64,000 bases of DNA from Aphanomyces cochlioides (Eukaryota; Oomycota; Saprolegniomycetes; Saprolegniales; Verrucalvaceae). The DNA lies in contig JAHQRK010000003.1 of the NCBI GenBank assembly GCA_019828595.1, forward strand, positions 1,736,001 to 1,800,000, given 5' to 3'. A program made the translations under genes and the position numbers. A model generated the notes under the pieces. It saw nothing but the letters and a program-made list of their open reading frames with translations, did no database searches and was not told the DNA's origin. Numbering within the stretch: position 1 is the stretch's first letter; the number at the start of each line of letters is the position of its first letter. Of the stretch, positions 1 to 9,387 are shown piece by piece.

Positions 1-742
1 GGAACGTCAGCCGTTGGAAGCGCTCGACTGGAGTGTATCCTCCCTTGAACGTCGTGTCGCGGGCTCCATCATCCTTGTCATGCGCAGCGACCAACGCAAG
101 TTGCTCGAGGAATGGCGGCTCGTTCGTGAGGACGCCGGCGGGATTGTCGTAGATGTGCATCGTTCCATTGAGAAACTCAATCACGATCGAGTTGCCGGCC
201 GCGTCATGGACTGGGAAGTGCAATGGATACGTGTCTTCGTACGAGTCGCTCGGGGATGTGATGCCTTGGACTTGCGGGTTGAGTCCGACGACCTGGACGT
301 CGTTCTCGAGCCCGACTTTGACTTGGTCGACCGTCGCGTAGTTGGCCAGGATGTACGTGACGACCCACGAGACGATCGGTCGCTGCGGCGCTGCGTTCAT
401 GTCGGGGGCGGGGAATTCCGACCCGGGGAGGTAGAGACTTGCGGCGGACAAGCCTTTCTCGTTAAGTCCGTCGGAGGCCAAGTTGAGTCGAAACGTGTTG
501 AGAGCCACAAATCCATACTTGGTGCGCCACGAGTAGTCCGGGCACGCTGGGCAATGCGCGACGATGGGTTCTTGGACGAGCGTGTTCCTCGGGACGATCT
601 CGACGGTGCTTTCCAAGTCGGCAATGAAGTCCATCGTCCGTGCGGACACGACTTGCGCCGACGACGAATTCAAGCGGAAATCACTGCAACCGCTCACGAC
701 AGCGGCGGCGGCGGCGTAAAGAAGGGAGACGACCACTTGCAT
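1..742 (-). CDS. Secreted Ntn amidase, choloylglycine hydrolase/penicillin V acylase family, copy A (3' end cut by window edge)
   Basis: The gene opens with an ATG at 742 and stays open to the left window edge, so its C-terminus is missing. A hydrophobic leader of about 18 residues is followed at once by Cys19 in a GCSDF context, then the ARTMDF motif. In choloylglycine hydrolase/penicillin V acylase enzymes the N-terminal Cys is the nucleophile, and Arg and Asp of the R-T-M-D motif complete the active site. They cleave linear amide C-N bonds. Later blocks (WRTKYGFVALN, DGLNEKGLSAASL, DAAGNSIVIEFLNGT) align with copy B, which lies 0.8 kb away on the same strand. I infer a secretory-pathway or extracellular amidase. 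The substrate (N-acyl amide, acyl-homoserine lactone, penicillin-like or lipid amide) cannot be told from sequence. No frameshift is seen in the visible part. Confidence 0.85.
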   Translation of the reverse strand, partial: MQVVVSLLYAAAAAVVSGCSDFRLNSSSAQVVSARTMDFIADLESTVEIVPRNTLVQEPIVAHCPACPDYSWRTKYGFVALNTFRLNLASDGLNEKGLSAASLYLPGSEFPAPDMNAAPQRPIVSWVVTYILANYATVDQVKVGLENDVQVVGLNPQVQGITSPSDSYEDTYPLHFPVHDAAGNSIVIEFLNGTMHIYDNPAGVLTNEPPFLEQLALVAAHDKDDGARDTTFKGGYTPVERFQRLTF

Positions 743-1504
743 CGCAAATCAAACAATGACGTGCTCGACTAGATTGGCTTCAAATATCACGCCGTGGGAC
801 TGGAAGATCCATGATGCGTCGGACGGATGCGCTCGAGTCACGTCGACACAATCCAAACGATCTATCACCGCGAAGCTGCCGCGGAGACACCGTCGAGGAC
901 ATTTCTGTCCATCGCGACGGGGTTTGTGTCTTGATTGACTGCCACGAGCTTTGGTTTGTGTGGGCTCGTCGCGCGATTTCACGCGTCGGTGTGATAGACA
1001 GGTCGATCCTTGTGCACTAATCGTTCCATGGATCCAACTCTCTGGAATCCAATATGTCACACTTTTCACATGTCTATCGCACTCTTACATGTATTCTATT
1101 ATTTAATATATTTCAAAATATATACTTTCATGTTATAAATTATAACAATTTAATATATAAAACATGTTTAATTGTATTTGAAAATTAATTCTTTGTATTT
1201 ATAATATTTGCACTGTGATATTGAATGTTTTCGTGTTGCACCGCAAATCTTGGACATTTGAAAGATGTGATTTTAGACATACAGCAGACATGATGCCAAC
1301 GCAGCTCAAGACCAGCTCCTTGCAGCAGCATGTCCGTCCTACTTGACTTATTGCTCATCCTGCCGTGGAGATGTGCGTGTATAGATGTGCTGGAGAGTCT
1401 GAGTGAAGCTAGAGTTTGAACTTTGACGTCTGACATCATCCTGAGCAATATGAACTCCAACGATGATTCTCGCTACTGTTAGCTAATCACAAAAGACAAC
1501 CTTC
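743..1504. other. Intergenic region between amidase copies A and B
   Basis: I see no supported gene here. About 1080-1250 is strongly AT-rich (near-pure A/T around 1090-1165), which suits a promoter of copy A or a 3' flank of copy B. Short ORFs on both strands lack conserved motifs. Confidence 0.5.
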
Positions 1505-2821
1505 TCATGGCAAGCGGACGTAGTCATGAGCCTGTCGACCGTACACACGAGCGGCGACGAACGCAGCGACCATCGCTGACCCGCCGACACCGACGCCCAA
1601 GCCCATCCAGAACGAAGCATGATGCAACTCGGAGTCAGCGACAGTTCCCGTGATGGCGACGGCTGGACTGCTGGCATGAATCAAGCGTTCGATGGTCGAG
1701 CGCGATGGCATGTCAATAGTCGACGCTGTGGAATGGAGCAAGACGTCCGTGACGTCCACAGACCAGTCGCCGTACGTGACATTGATCGCGCGGCGGTTCG
1801 ACGCATTGGTGAAATCGATCTTGTCCAAGTCGACGCGGCGCAAAACTTGGTTCTCGTTGGATTGGAAGAAGAGGCGGCGGTTCTGATGGTCGCGGACGAG
1901 CGTATACTCGGTGGCTTCGCCATCTTTAATGTACGCCGTTGGAATCCTGACTGTGCTAATCATGTGCACAGCTTGAGAGATCGCGGCTTGGTCCGGCGTC
2001 GCCGTGCTGTAGGTTGTGTTGGGGATGAATTTGGCATTTGCGTGGCGATTGAGGAACGTCAAGCGTTGGAACCGCTCCACGGGAGTGTATCCTCCAAGGA
2101 ACGTCTTGTCGAGCGTTCCGTGAGCCTTGTCATGGGCGGCCACCAAGGCAAGCTGCTCGAGAAATGGCGGCTCGTTGGTGAGAACGCCGGCAGGGTTGTC
2201 ATAGACATTGACCGTTCCATTGAGAAGCTCGACGACAATGGACTTGCCAGCGGCATCATGGACGGGGAAATGCAACGGATAGCTCTTTTCACGGACAGCG
2301 GCATGAGGATCGGCGACGACTTGAAGACCTGGATCGCCTTCGACGATTTGGATGTCATGGAGCAAACCAGCTTTGACTTCTTCCACGTTGGCGTAATTGC
2401 CCAAGATGTACGTGACGAGCGACGTGACCATGGGATGTGTCTTGGCGTCTGTGGCGTTGGGCGTTGGGTATTGCGATCCTGGGAGGAAGAGCGTCGCGGC
2501 GGAGAGGCCTTTCTCGTTCAGTCCATCGGCAGCGATGTTGAATCCAAACGAATTGAGCGCGACAAAGCCGTACTTGGTCCGCCACGCATTGTCCGCGCAG
2601 TCTGGACACCCTTTCACGATGGATTCCTGGACAAGCGTGTCACGCGGGACGATTTCAAGGACGGTGCGGAGATCCACGAAGAAGTCCATCGTGCGCGCCG
2701 AGACGACTTGCGACGTTGCATTGAGGAGGAAGTCACTGCAGCCTTGGACGATGGTCAGACCGGCGAGGAAGAACGATGACGCGCGCATCAGACACCACAG
2801 AACGATGAGGAACACATTCAT
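1505..2821 (-). CDS. Secreted or membrane-anchored Ntn amidase, choloylglycine hydrolase/penicillin V acylase family, copy B
   Basis: This is a single-exon protein of 438 residues from the ATG at 2821. The frame is open further upstream, but this ATG gives a clean signal peptide ending VQG-C28. Cys28 is the predicted N-terminal nucleophile, followed by ARTMDF. Other family blocks are WRTKYGFVALNSFG, DGLNEKGLSAATL, a VHDAAGKSIVVELLNGT strand and NVTYGDWSVD. Near the C-terminus a hydrophobic stretch (FWMGLGVGVGGSAMVAAFVAA) is followed by basic residues, which predicts a type I membrane anchor. Signal peptidase cleavage directly before Cys28 would itself create the free N-terminal nucleophile; bacterial homologues usually do this by removing Met. 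It is the only copy here seen complete and intact, and is flanked by copies A and C in the same orientation. Substrate unknown. Confidence 0.9.
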   Translation of the reverse strand: MNVFLIVLWCLMRASSFFLAGLTIVQGCSDFLLNATSQVVSARTMDFFVDLRTVLEIVPRDTLVQESIVKGCPDCADNAWRTKYGFVALNSFGFNIAADGLNEKGLSAATLFLPGSQYPTPNATDAKTHPMVTSLVTYILGNYANVEEVKAGLLHDIQIVEGDPGLQVVADPHAAVREKSYPLHFPVHDAAGKSIVVELLNGTVNVYDNPAGVLTNEPPFLEQLALVAAHDKAHGTLDKTFLGGYTPVERFQRLTFLNRHANAKFIPNTTYSTATPDQAAISQAVHMISTVRIPTAYIKDGEATEYTLVRDHQNRRLFFQSNENQVLRRVDLDKIDFTNASNRRAINVTYGDWSVDVTDVLLHSTASTIDMPSRSTIERLIHASSPAVAITGTVADSELHHASFWMGLGVGVGGSAMVAAFVAARVYGRQAHDYVRLP

Positions 2822-3031
2822 ATCCCATTCCCCGCCTCCTCCTTTCGCATACTTCATCGCCACGATCGCTAGAAGAGCAGTCGGAAGCGCTCCATGGCCG
2901 ACCTGGTCGCTGGCCATGATGAGGTTGACGAAAGAGCACCAGAAAAACAAAAAGAACCTTAAAAAACGACCTAAAGCTTGCAATAAGGTTGATTTGTATG
3001 TAATAAAGTATGACATTTCAAAAATGTGAAA

Positions 3032-4386
3032 TTATTTTTTGGTGGAACAGGTGCAAAGACTGATGGAAAGACTTAGAGGAGTGTAAGCTGGATCCCGTCT
3101 GCGATAGACGACAGCGACGACCGCGATGCCAAGCACCACCGTGCCTCCAGAGCCAACGACAAGACCCAACCAGAAGGACGAGTTATCGGTCAAATGCGCC
3201 GCGACTTCCATGACTGTATAGTCGTTCTGGGCGTTGTGAAGGAGCTTTTCAATGACGGAGCGAGGCGGCATGTCCTTGGACGACACGGTGGACTGCAGCA
3301 AAGCTTCGGTGGCATCTACAGACCGGTCACCAAAGTTGACGCTGATCGCGCGGCGGTTGGATGACGAGTTGAAGTCGATCTTTTCCAAGTCAATTCGTCA
3401 CAGGACTTGGTTTTCGTTGGAAGTAGAGGTGGAGGTTGCGGTGGTCGCGCACGACAGTGTACTGGGTCGGTCCACCGTGGCCGATGTACGCTGTTGGAAT
3501 CGTCACCGTGTTGATCATGTGGAGTGCTTTCGAGATCGCCGCTTGGTCGACCGTCGCGACGCTGTAGCTCGTGTTGGGAATGAAATTTGCGCCGGGATGG
3601 CGATTCAGGTACGTCAAGCGTTGGAAGCGCTCGGTAGGAGAATAGCCGCCGACAAACGACTCGTCGCACATTCCATCGGCTTTGTCATGCTGCTTGACGA
3701 GCGCCAATTGGTCTTGGAATCGCGGCTCGTTGGTCAAGACGCCGCCAGGATTGTCGTAGATATTCATTGTTCCATGGAGAAACTCAATCACGATGGACTT
3801 TCCAGCTGCATCATGGACGGACAAGTGGAGCGGGAAGCTTTCTTTTTGGAGACTCGCCGCTGTGCCAACGATATCTTGCAGCGCAGCGTCGAATTCAGCG
3901 AGTTGTATACCTGTTGCAATCCATCGCGGACTTGATCCACGGTGGCGAAATTGCCAAGGATGTACGTGACAAAGGAGGAAACAATCGGGAGATGGCCCGC
4001 CGTGAGGTTCAGCGCGGGGTATTTCGTGTCGGCGAGGACGAGATACGCCGCCGAGAGTCCTTTTGCGTTCAACCCGTCGGCTGCGGCATTGATTCCCATC
4101 GTGTTGAACCCTACAAAGCCGTACTTGGTGCGCCAGCCATAGTCTGGACAATCCTTGCAGTCTTGGACAACCAGTTCTTGGACCAACGTGCCGCGAGGGA
4201 CGCTTTCGACCAGCGTATGGAGATATCGATTTTGAAGTCCATCGTGCGCGCCGAGACGACGACGTCGGGAGACTTGGAGAGGAGGCGCAAGTCACTGCAT
4301 CCACCGACTAGAGCCGCGCCAAGAGCACACAGGAAGAGCAACGCCTTGGATCCGACCATCTTGGCGGCGAAAACCAAAGTGGTCAT
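3032..4386 (-). pseudogene. Broken Ntn amidase, copy C of the tandem array
   Basis: Homology to copies A and B runs the full length: leader, GGCSDL with the nucleophile Cys, ARTMDF, WRTKYGFVGFN, VHDAAGKSIVIEFLHGT and a C-terminal membrane segment. The reading frame shifts three times: about 4217-4232 after TMDFKID, about 3903-3918, and about 3401-3430. The last corresponds to a 5-base loss within a short direct repeat relative to copy B. An in-frame TGA (3398-3400) also lies where copy B has an Arg codon. Four independent lesions in one copy, beside two clean copies, argue for a decayed gene rather than introns; none of the breaks has matching GT-AG ends. A run of assembly errors is the alternative. 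Confidence 0.8.
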
Positions 4387-4986
4387 CCAAGTCAGTCACT
4401 TTGCCAGAACATACATTCCATTGGTCCTTTTTACGGCCTGACAGCAGGAATTCACCAGGACAGACGCGCCGCGCCGCGTTGCATCGATGGCGACTGAGGA
4501 GAAGATTAATGCTAGCTGCCGAGAAATTGACCACGATTGCTGTCGTCGCCGTGCTTTATCTTTGTAGCGTACGACGCGAGTTTTGATTTTTCACACGTTT
4601 GAAATGTCATCATGGTGACTATTGCTGCCGCCGCGAGCCTTGGACTTCAAGGAAAGCCATCGCGAGAGAGCGCAGCGACTGCATTAAAGGGAGGTTGAGG
4701 TCGTCGAGTGGCGGTCATGGCCTCAGACTGACGACGCCGAGAGCTAACTAGCCATGGATTGTCTTGGTCGTTTGGACGACGACTGAGATCCGCGGCACGG
4801 CACTCGCATCTCGATGTCAGTGGAGGAGAGAAGAGTTGGAAGGGAAGAGCTGGTAGATGGAGAAGAACGCAGGAGGCTCAGCTCACGCAGCTTGATAGAG
4901 TTTGATGCGCGACAAGAAGGACGAGAGTCGATGCATGTGACGAGATTCAATAATACTTCGAGTTCATCTATTATAATCTATGGGAG
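4387..4986. other. Intergenic region
   Basis: This lies between the start of amidase copy C and the 3' end of the WDR43 gene, so it must hold the copy C promoter and the WDR43 3' region. I see no conserved ORF, RNA gene or repeat. Confidence 0.4.
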
Positions 4987-7010
4987 CTATTCCTCATCGT
5001 CGTCGTCGTCACCTTGTTGATTGTCGTCTTCGTCATCTTGGTCATCTTGATCGTCGTCTGCAGTCTGATTGTCGTCGTCGTCGTCTTCGTTGTAGACCAG
5101 TTGCGGTGCGTCGTCGACGACTTCGACGTTTGACCTGCCAGCGATTTGTCCGAGCACGAGATTCAGTCGGCCAGACAACTTGTGCAGCTGTGGAAAGATC
5201 TTGACGCGCGCATCGAGCGACTGGTAGAGCGTGCTGAGCTTGTCAATGACGTCTGGGACGGTCATGAGGTACGCCGTGTGGTTGAGCATCAAGTATTTTA
5301 TCCACTGGCACATCGTAGCGCCACGAGTTGGTCGCTTTTCAAACTTTTCCACGAGCAGCAAGAGGAACGGGAAGACTCGCGTCGTGTTGAGACGACGGCA
5401 CGTCTCGTCAATGACTTTGACGTCGTGGACACGGAGACAATGTTCCAAGAGCGCATTGTCTTTGGATTGCAGAGCTTGTTCCAGCACGGTCACGAGCGAC
5501 GACGACGACGCTTGAGCCTTGGCGCGACTCGTGGTTTTGTGTGTCGTGGTCAATTCGTCGTCATCGTCGTCGTCATCATCACCCTCGATTTCGTTGCGAA
5601 GAGCTTCGATACGTTCTTGCAACGTGGCTTCGTCTTCGTCGTCATCGTCGTCACCTTCGTTGTTGGTGTCGTCGTCTTCCTTGGTGGCATCCGCCATGTT
5701 GGTGGCTTTGGTCGTGCCGCGCTCGACAAGCGTCGGAACATGGGCGGGCGTCTTGGCATCCTTTTCCACCTTGGCCTTCTTTGCCAAGAGCAACGACGAC
5801 GTGTCAAGAGCGCCAAGTGTGAGTTGAGGGACCAGCGCGCCGTCCTTTTCAAAGACAACTGTCTCAAAGTGTGGCTTGTGGATCGAACCACGGGCGACGA
5901 CAATCGCCGCGGCGTCATCCACCGCGAATGCAGCCAAGACGATGGCCGAGTCGATCAATTTGGTCGATGGAAGCACGGGCTTGGACGAGGATTGCATGGC
6001 ATGTTGCCACACAAACGCGGCACCGGAATCCGTGACGGCAGCCACAGTGGCTTGCGAGTTCTTGGCCTTTTTCGCTACCTGGACACGGCCAACGACCGAC
6101 ACCAAGCTAGACAAATCGACGTCAGCGACATCCTGAGCGGCAATTCTACCTGCTATCAGCGGAGAAATTGTACAAAGGTTCGTCGCTGTCAGCTTCGATG
6201 TCAAAGACGTTGATGAAGCGTTCGCTCGTGGACGAGAAGATGTAGCGAGAGCATTCCGAGAAGACAATTTGTGTCACGGCCGTGGCATGTCCAGCCGCAA
6301 GCTTCTTGCTCTTTTTACCAGACGCGACGTCAAAAAGTTTGATCGAGCTGCTGCCAATCGCAAGGAGGTCGTCGGATTTCGACAATGCAAGCTTCGATGC
6401 GCCTTCAGAGCCGATCTTAAATTTGCGGTGGACCGATCCTTCCTACGTAAATCGCTCGTGAATGGACGGCTGGCATTCGAGCGCGTACTTTGACGTTCCA
6501 TTCCAGGACGTGTTTTTCAGTCGCAGCAGAGTACAAAGTCGCCCCGCTGGATGTGAATACAATGTCTGTGACTGCGGCAGCATGGCCACTTTCGCTCTAC
6601 GTCAACTTTAGTCTTGTGTGTTTTGTTTTGCTGTGGTTTTACATTGTCACGGCTCAATCGCTGGGCGACTTCTCCCTTTTCCAAATTCCACACGACGATA
6701 GCTCCCGTGGTTGTGCCAAGGGCAAGAACACCAAGATCGCTGTTGGCTGTACGTTTGACTTTCTTGCCAGCCCACACGGACGCTTTTGTCCACGCAAGCG
6801 AGGTATACTTGTAATTCAAATGATCGCGCTCCTTGAGCTCTTGGCGCAACGATCCTGAAGCCTACAGACACGCGATTCATTGAGATTCTGACGATACAGC
6901 AACGGCAGACGCACCACATCCCATATTTTAACGCGATTGTCATCTGAAATAGACACAAAGAAGCTTTGGCAAGGGCTGAATGCCGCGAGTTTGACCTTGT
7001 CCGAGCTCAT
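4987..7010 (-). CDS. WDR43/UTP5: WD40 plus Utp12-domain nucleolar protein, WDR43/UTP5 (5 exons)
   Basis: Exons are 7010-6915, 6861-6643, 6596-6489, 6442-6150 and 6106-4987, giving 611 residues with all phases consistent. The N-terminal two thirds is a WD40 propeller, with repeats ending KIWDV, IVVWNLEKG, VLEWNVK, IKLFDVASG and FINVFDIEAD. The C-terminal part (from LVTVLEQALQSKDNALLEHCL) is a Utp12/Dip2 domain, followed by a tail of almost pure Asp/Glu encoded by GAC/GAT repeats. WDR43/Utp5 belongs to the t-UTP/UTPA subcomplex of the small-subunit processome, which acts in the nucleolus on pre-rRNA transcription and 18S processing. A second acidic block with K-rich spacers precedes the Utp12 domain. 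A CCAAT box in inverse orientation (7069-7073) lies about 60 bp upstream of the ATG. Confidence 0.88.
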
Positions 7011-7819
7011 CTTGCGGCAACAAGATATGGATGGGCTTCTGGTTGGTTATTGCTAGCCCAAACCATTCATTGGTCGAAATCAACCCAACCAACCACAGCC
7101 AGCCACGATATCCGGATACGGATAAACGTAGACTCAAATGTTATCCTCACCTTATTCCTATCGTTTACTCTTTGGGGTAGTTATCCTTTGTGCATATGTT
7201 CCACGCTGCAGCAAAGCATGATTTGTCCATGGCGGAGGCGGAATCACCATGGAGTGGCCTCCCTTATGGGCTTAGGTTTAGTTGAGGTTACAGCTGGCAC
7301 CAATGCCCTCTCGAACGGTTGACAAAGTTTTAAGCTGGAAGTGCTTTATGCGATCAATCCACTATACGCTGATAAGAAGCAAGTTGGGGCCAATGGGAAT
7401 GGATATCATGGACACCAAGTCACTCAGTTGTCATTGGTCTTTGGAGAGGATATACGTACAGGTTTACACGTGGGGCATATTCACTGAGGCAACCCTATCC
7501 TATGGAGATCTACTTAATCCACATAGCATTCGATAAGTATAAACAAGCCCTACATGCTCCTGCGAGTGTGAGTACTCAATCCACTACTAGCAGGAGGAAA
7601 TCCATCACCCTCCCAACTCGACGAGTCTCCACATGAAAAAATGCCTCAACAGGACTTCTTCGCATATATTTCAAAGAGATAAAGTTCTTTTTCTATTCCA
7701 AGACTGGACGGATGAGACCTCAAGAAGAATCAGCGCTTACAAGAAGGTTGGAGAAGTTTCTGCCCATGCATTACGCAAATAACAGTATGGTACTTTATGT
7801 CCGTGTAATAAGTATGGAT
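7011..7819. other. Intergenic region, no gene recognised
   Basis: About 7037-7100 is probably the WDR43 promoter, with GGTTGG/AACCAACC repeats and an ATTGG at 7069. The remaining 700 bases upstream of the tRNA carry only short ORFs with stops. A stretch at 7620-7790 is open in pieces and might be a remnant of a mobile element, but I cannot identify a family. Confidence 0.35.
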
Positions 7820-7891
7820 GGCCTAATGGTCTAGTGGTATGATTCCTGCTTTGGGTGCAGGAGGTCCCGGTTTCGATCACCGGTTGGGCCC
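7820..7891 (+). tRNA. tRNA-Pro(TGG): tRNA-Pro (anticodon TGG)
   Basis: A full cloverleaf can be drawn. The 7-bp acceptor stem pairs GGCCTAA with TTGGGCC (one G-U). The anticodon stem CCTGC/GCAGG encloses loop TTTGGGT with anticodon TGG at 7852-7854. The T stem CCGGT/ACCGG encloses the standard loop TTCGATC. There is no intron and no encoded CCA. Discriminator base is C7891. It decodes CCA proline codons. Confidence 0.95.
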
Positions 7892-7894
7892 ATC

Positions 7895-7899
7895 TTTTT
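7895..7899 (+). terminator. RNA polymerase III oligo-T terminator of tRNA-Pro
   Basis: A run of five T starts four bases after the tRNA 3' end, followed by a second T4 run. This is the normal Pol III stop signal. Confidence 0.8.
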
Positions 7900-8062
7900 C
7901 CTTTTATACTCCCCACAAGGACGATTGCTCGAGGGCGTCGACGAGTTGCCCGCTGAGGACTGAGAGCCTTGGACTGTACAATACTGAAAGGAGTGACTGG
8001 TTCAAGAAATTATTGGGTGAGGTTGTTATCACATTTTTCGAGTTTGACATAAGTTACTGAGT

Positions 8063-8593
8063 TTACTCGCTACGTCCACATCCACACGACGCTGGAGGCC
8101 GCGGGTTTTGATGGAGATAGTGCACAACGTCATTGTGACGCTTGGACGTCGCCCATTTGATAGCGTGCCCGGCGCATCCTGGATAGTTCACGTTGTCCAA
8201 GTAGCGGATGATGTCGAGCTGGCCATTCCACGCTGCAATCGAGAGCAGGGGGAAATCGATTCCCGCGAGACGACCAGTCTTGTGAAACCACTCGAGGACT
8301 TTGAGGCGTCCTGAAAAGACAGCGTCGACGAGAGAGATCTTCTCCATCTTGGGCAGGCTCGCAATGAGCCGGTCAAGGCTGTCCACGCCTCCATGGCTTG
8401 CATACCATTCATCCATGCCATGCTGAATGAGCTCAAAGTACGTCTTTCCCGGTGGGCATGCAGGGTGTGATCGGAGGAGCGGTGTGGTCCACTTGGAAAA
8501 CATAACCATGTCTGGACACACACCAGGCTGAAAGTTTGAGATAAGTGGAAGGAGATGCGGCTCAAGGAGGACTTGGATCGATGGCTCCGTCAT
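8063..8593 (-). CDS. Ankyrin-repeat-like protein
   Basis: This is a single-exon ORF of 176 residues. Its second half has spaced helical pairs of ankyrin type: LVDAVFSGRLKVLEWFHKTG, LLSIAAWNGQLDIIRYLDN and AIKWATSKRHNDVVHYLHQN, each about 30 residues apart. Degenerate ankyrin proteins with W-A-x-x-x-G-x-L-x-x-I/V-x-x-L units are abundant in oomycetes. The N-terminal half has no recognised domain. Function is unknown; ankyrin repeats mediate protein binding. A further open stretch upstream on the same strand (8708-8917) might be a 5' exon, but I found no convincing splice pair. Confidence 0.6.
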   Translation of the reverse strand: MTEPSIQVLLEPHLLPLISNFQPGVCPDMVMFSKWTTPLLRSHPACPPGKTYFELIQHGMDEWYASHGGVDSLDRLIASLPKMEKISLVDAVFSGRLKVLEWFHKTGRLAGIDFPLLSIAAWNGQLDIIRYLDNVNYPGCAGHAIKWATSKRHNDVVHYLHQNPRPPASCGCGRSE

Positions 8594-9387
8594 GGAACTT
8601 CTTTCAAAATGACATCGACTGCGATGTTACGCGGACATGGTGAACGAGCAAACACGCTAGCATGCGTGACACATCGAGGGGAAGTACTTACGCCAGACCA
8701 CCGTTGCTCATTGAGCTGACCACCACAAGGACGAGATTAGTCTCGAGGGTGCCCTGTCCTTGTCGAAAGCACGCTTAGCTATCGCACGTGGCAGCGTCAT
8801 TAGCGTGAATCTCTTGCGGGCGTAGGCCAGCGTGACTTGTCCGTGAACGGTTGGCTCCAAATTGTTTACACAATCTTCGTACCATTTCAAAGCAGTGCTA
8901 CAAACTTGCGAGTCCATACATGCCTCACGTTCATGTCATACATCAAAAAAGATGATAGGAACAAGTTTGTTCTGTTGCCGAGCAAGCTTGGTCTGTCCCT
9001 TTTCTAGAACTCTACAATCGCAGCGACACACTCTGAAGCACGATGAACCCACGATTTGCCTCAACGTGTCGGCAAGTTTCCAGCGCCCGTGACAATATTC
9101 AGCGTGTCCAACGGCAACCGTGGACTGCGTACGCGTAACTAATCGGGAGGTGGCTTCGATAGGATCACGCCAGCCTTATCCCGCTTGTAACTCGTGTCGA
9201 GAGTTTGAAAAGTGGCTTTTCATCCAAGATCATGTGACGTTCGCCGGCCGAAGAAGCGCAATGCATTTCAGCTGTTAGTAATTAGATAATTTTGATTGGT
9301 CAAAAAATTACATATAAAAGAATTTTGATTGGCTATTTTTGTTGATTTTGAATCATTTTTAAATTTGCCCCCTCTTGCGCGCGCAAG
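8594..9387. promoter_or_regulatory. Intergenic region with a pair of ATTGG boxes upstream of the coiled-coil gene
   Basis: No gene is recognised. ATTGG motifs at 9295-9299 and 9328-9332 sit 33 bp apart in AT-rich sequence, 56-93 bp before the ATG at 9388. The same unit and spacing recur at about 32.0-32.6 kb and 50.46-50.52 kb. A T-rich stretch and a short GCGC palindrome (CTTGCGCGCGCAAG) immediately precede the ATG. Confidence 0.5.

Noticed and set aside
14..772. 252-codon plus-strand ORF at the left edge
   Set aside because: It is the complement of amidase copy A, which has the signal peptide, nucleophile and family motifs.
1619..2779. 386-codon plus-strand ORF opposite amidase copy B
   Set aside because: It is codon-aligned antisense to a clear enzyme gene. 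The product is low in conserved motifs and rich in Val/Arg/Asp, as expected for the complement of a GC-biased gene.
5146..6213. 355-codon plus-strand ORF
   Set aside because: Antisense of the WDR43 Utp12 and acidic exons; no domain.
7138..7800. Possible retroelement fragment before the tRNA
   Set aside because: I could not find terminal repeats, a target duplication or a recognisable pol motif.
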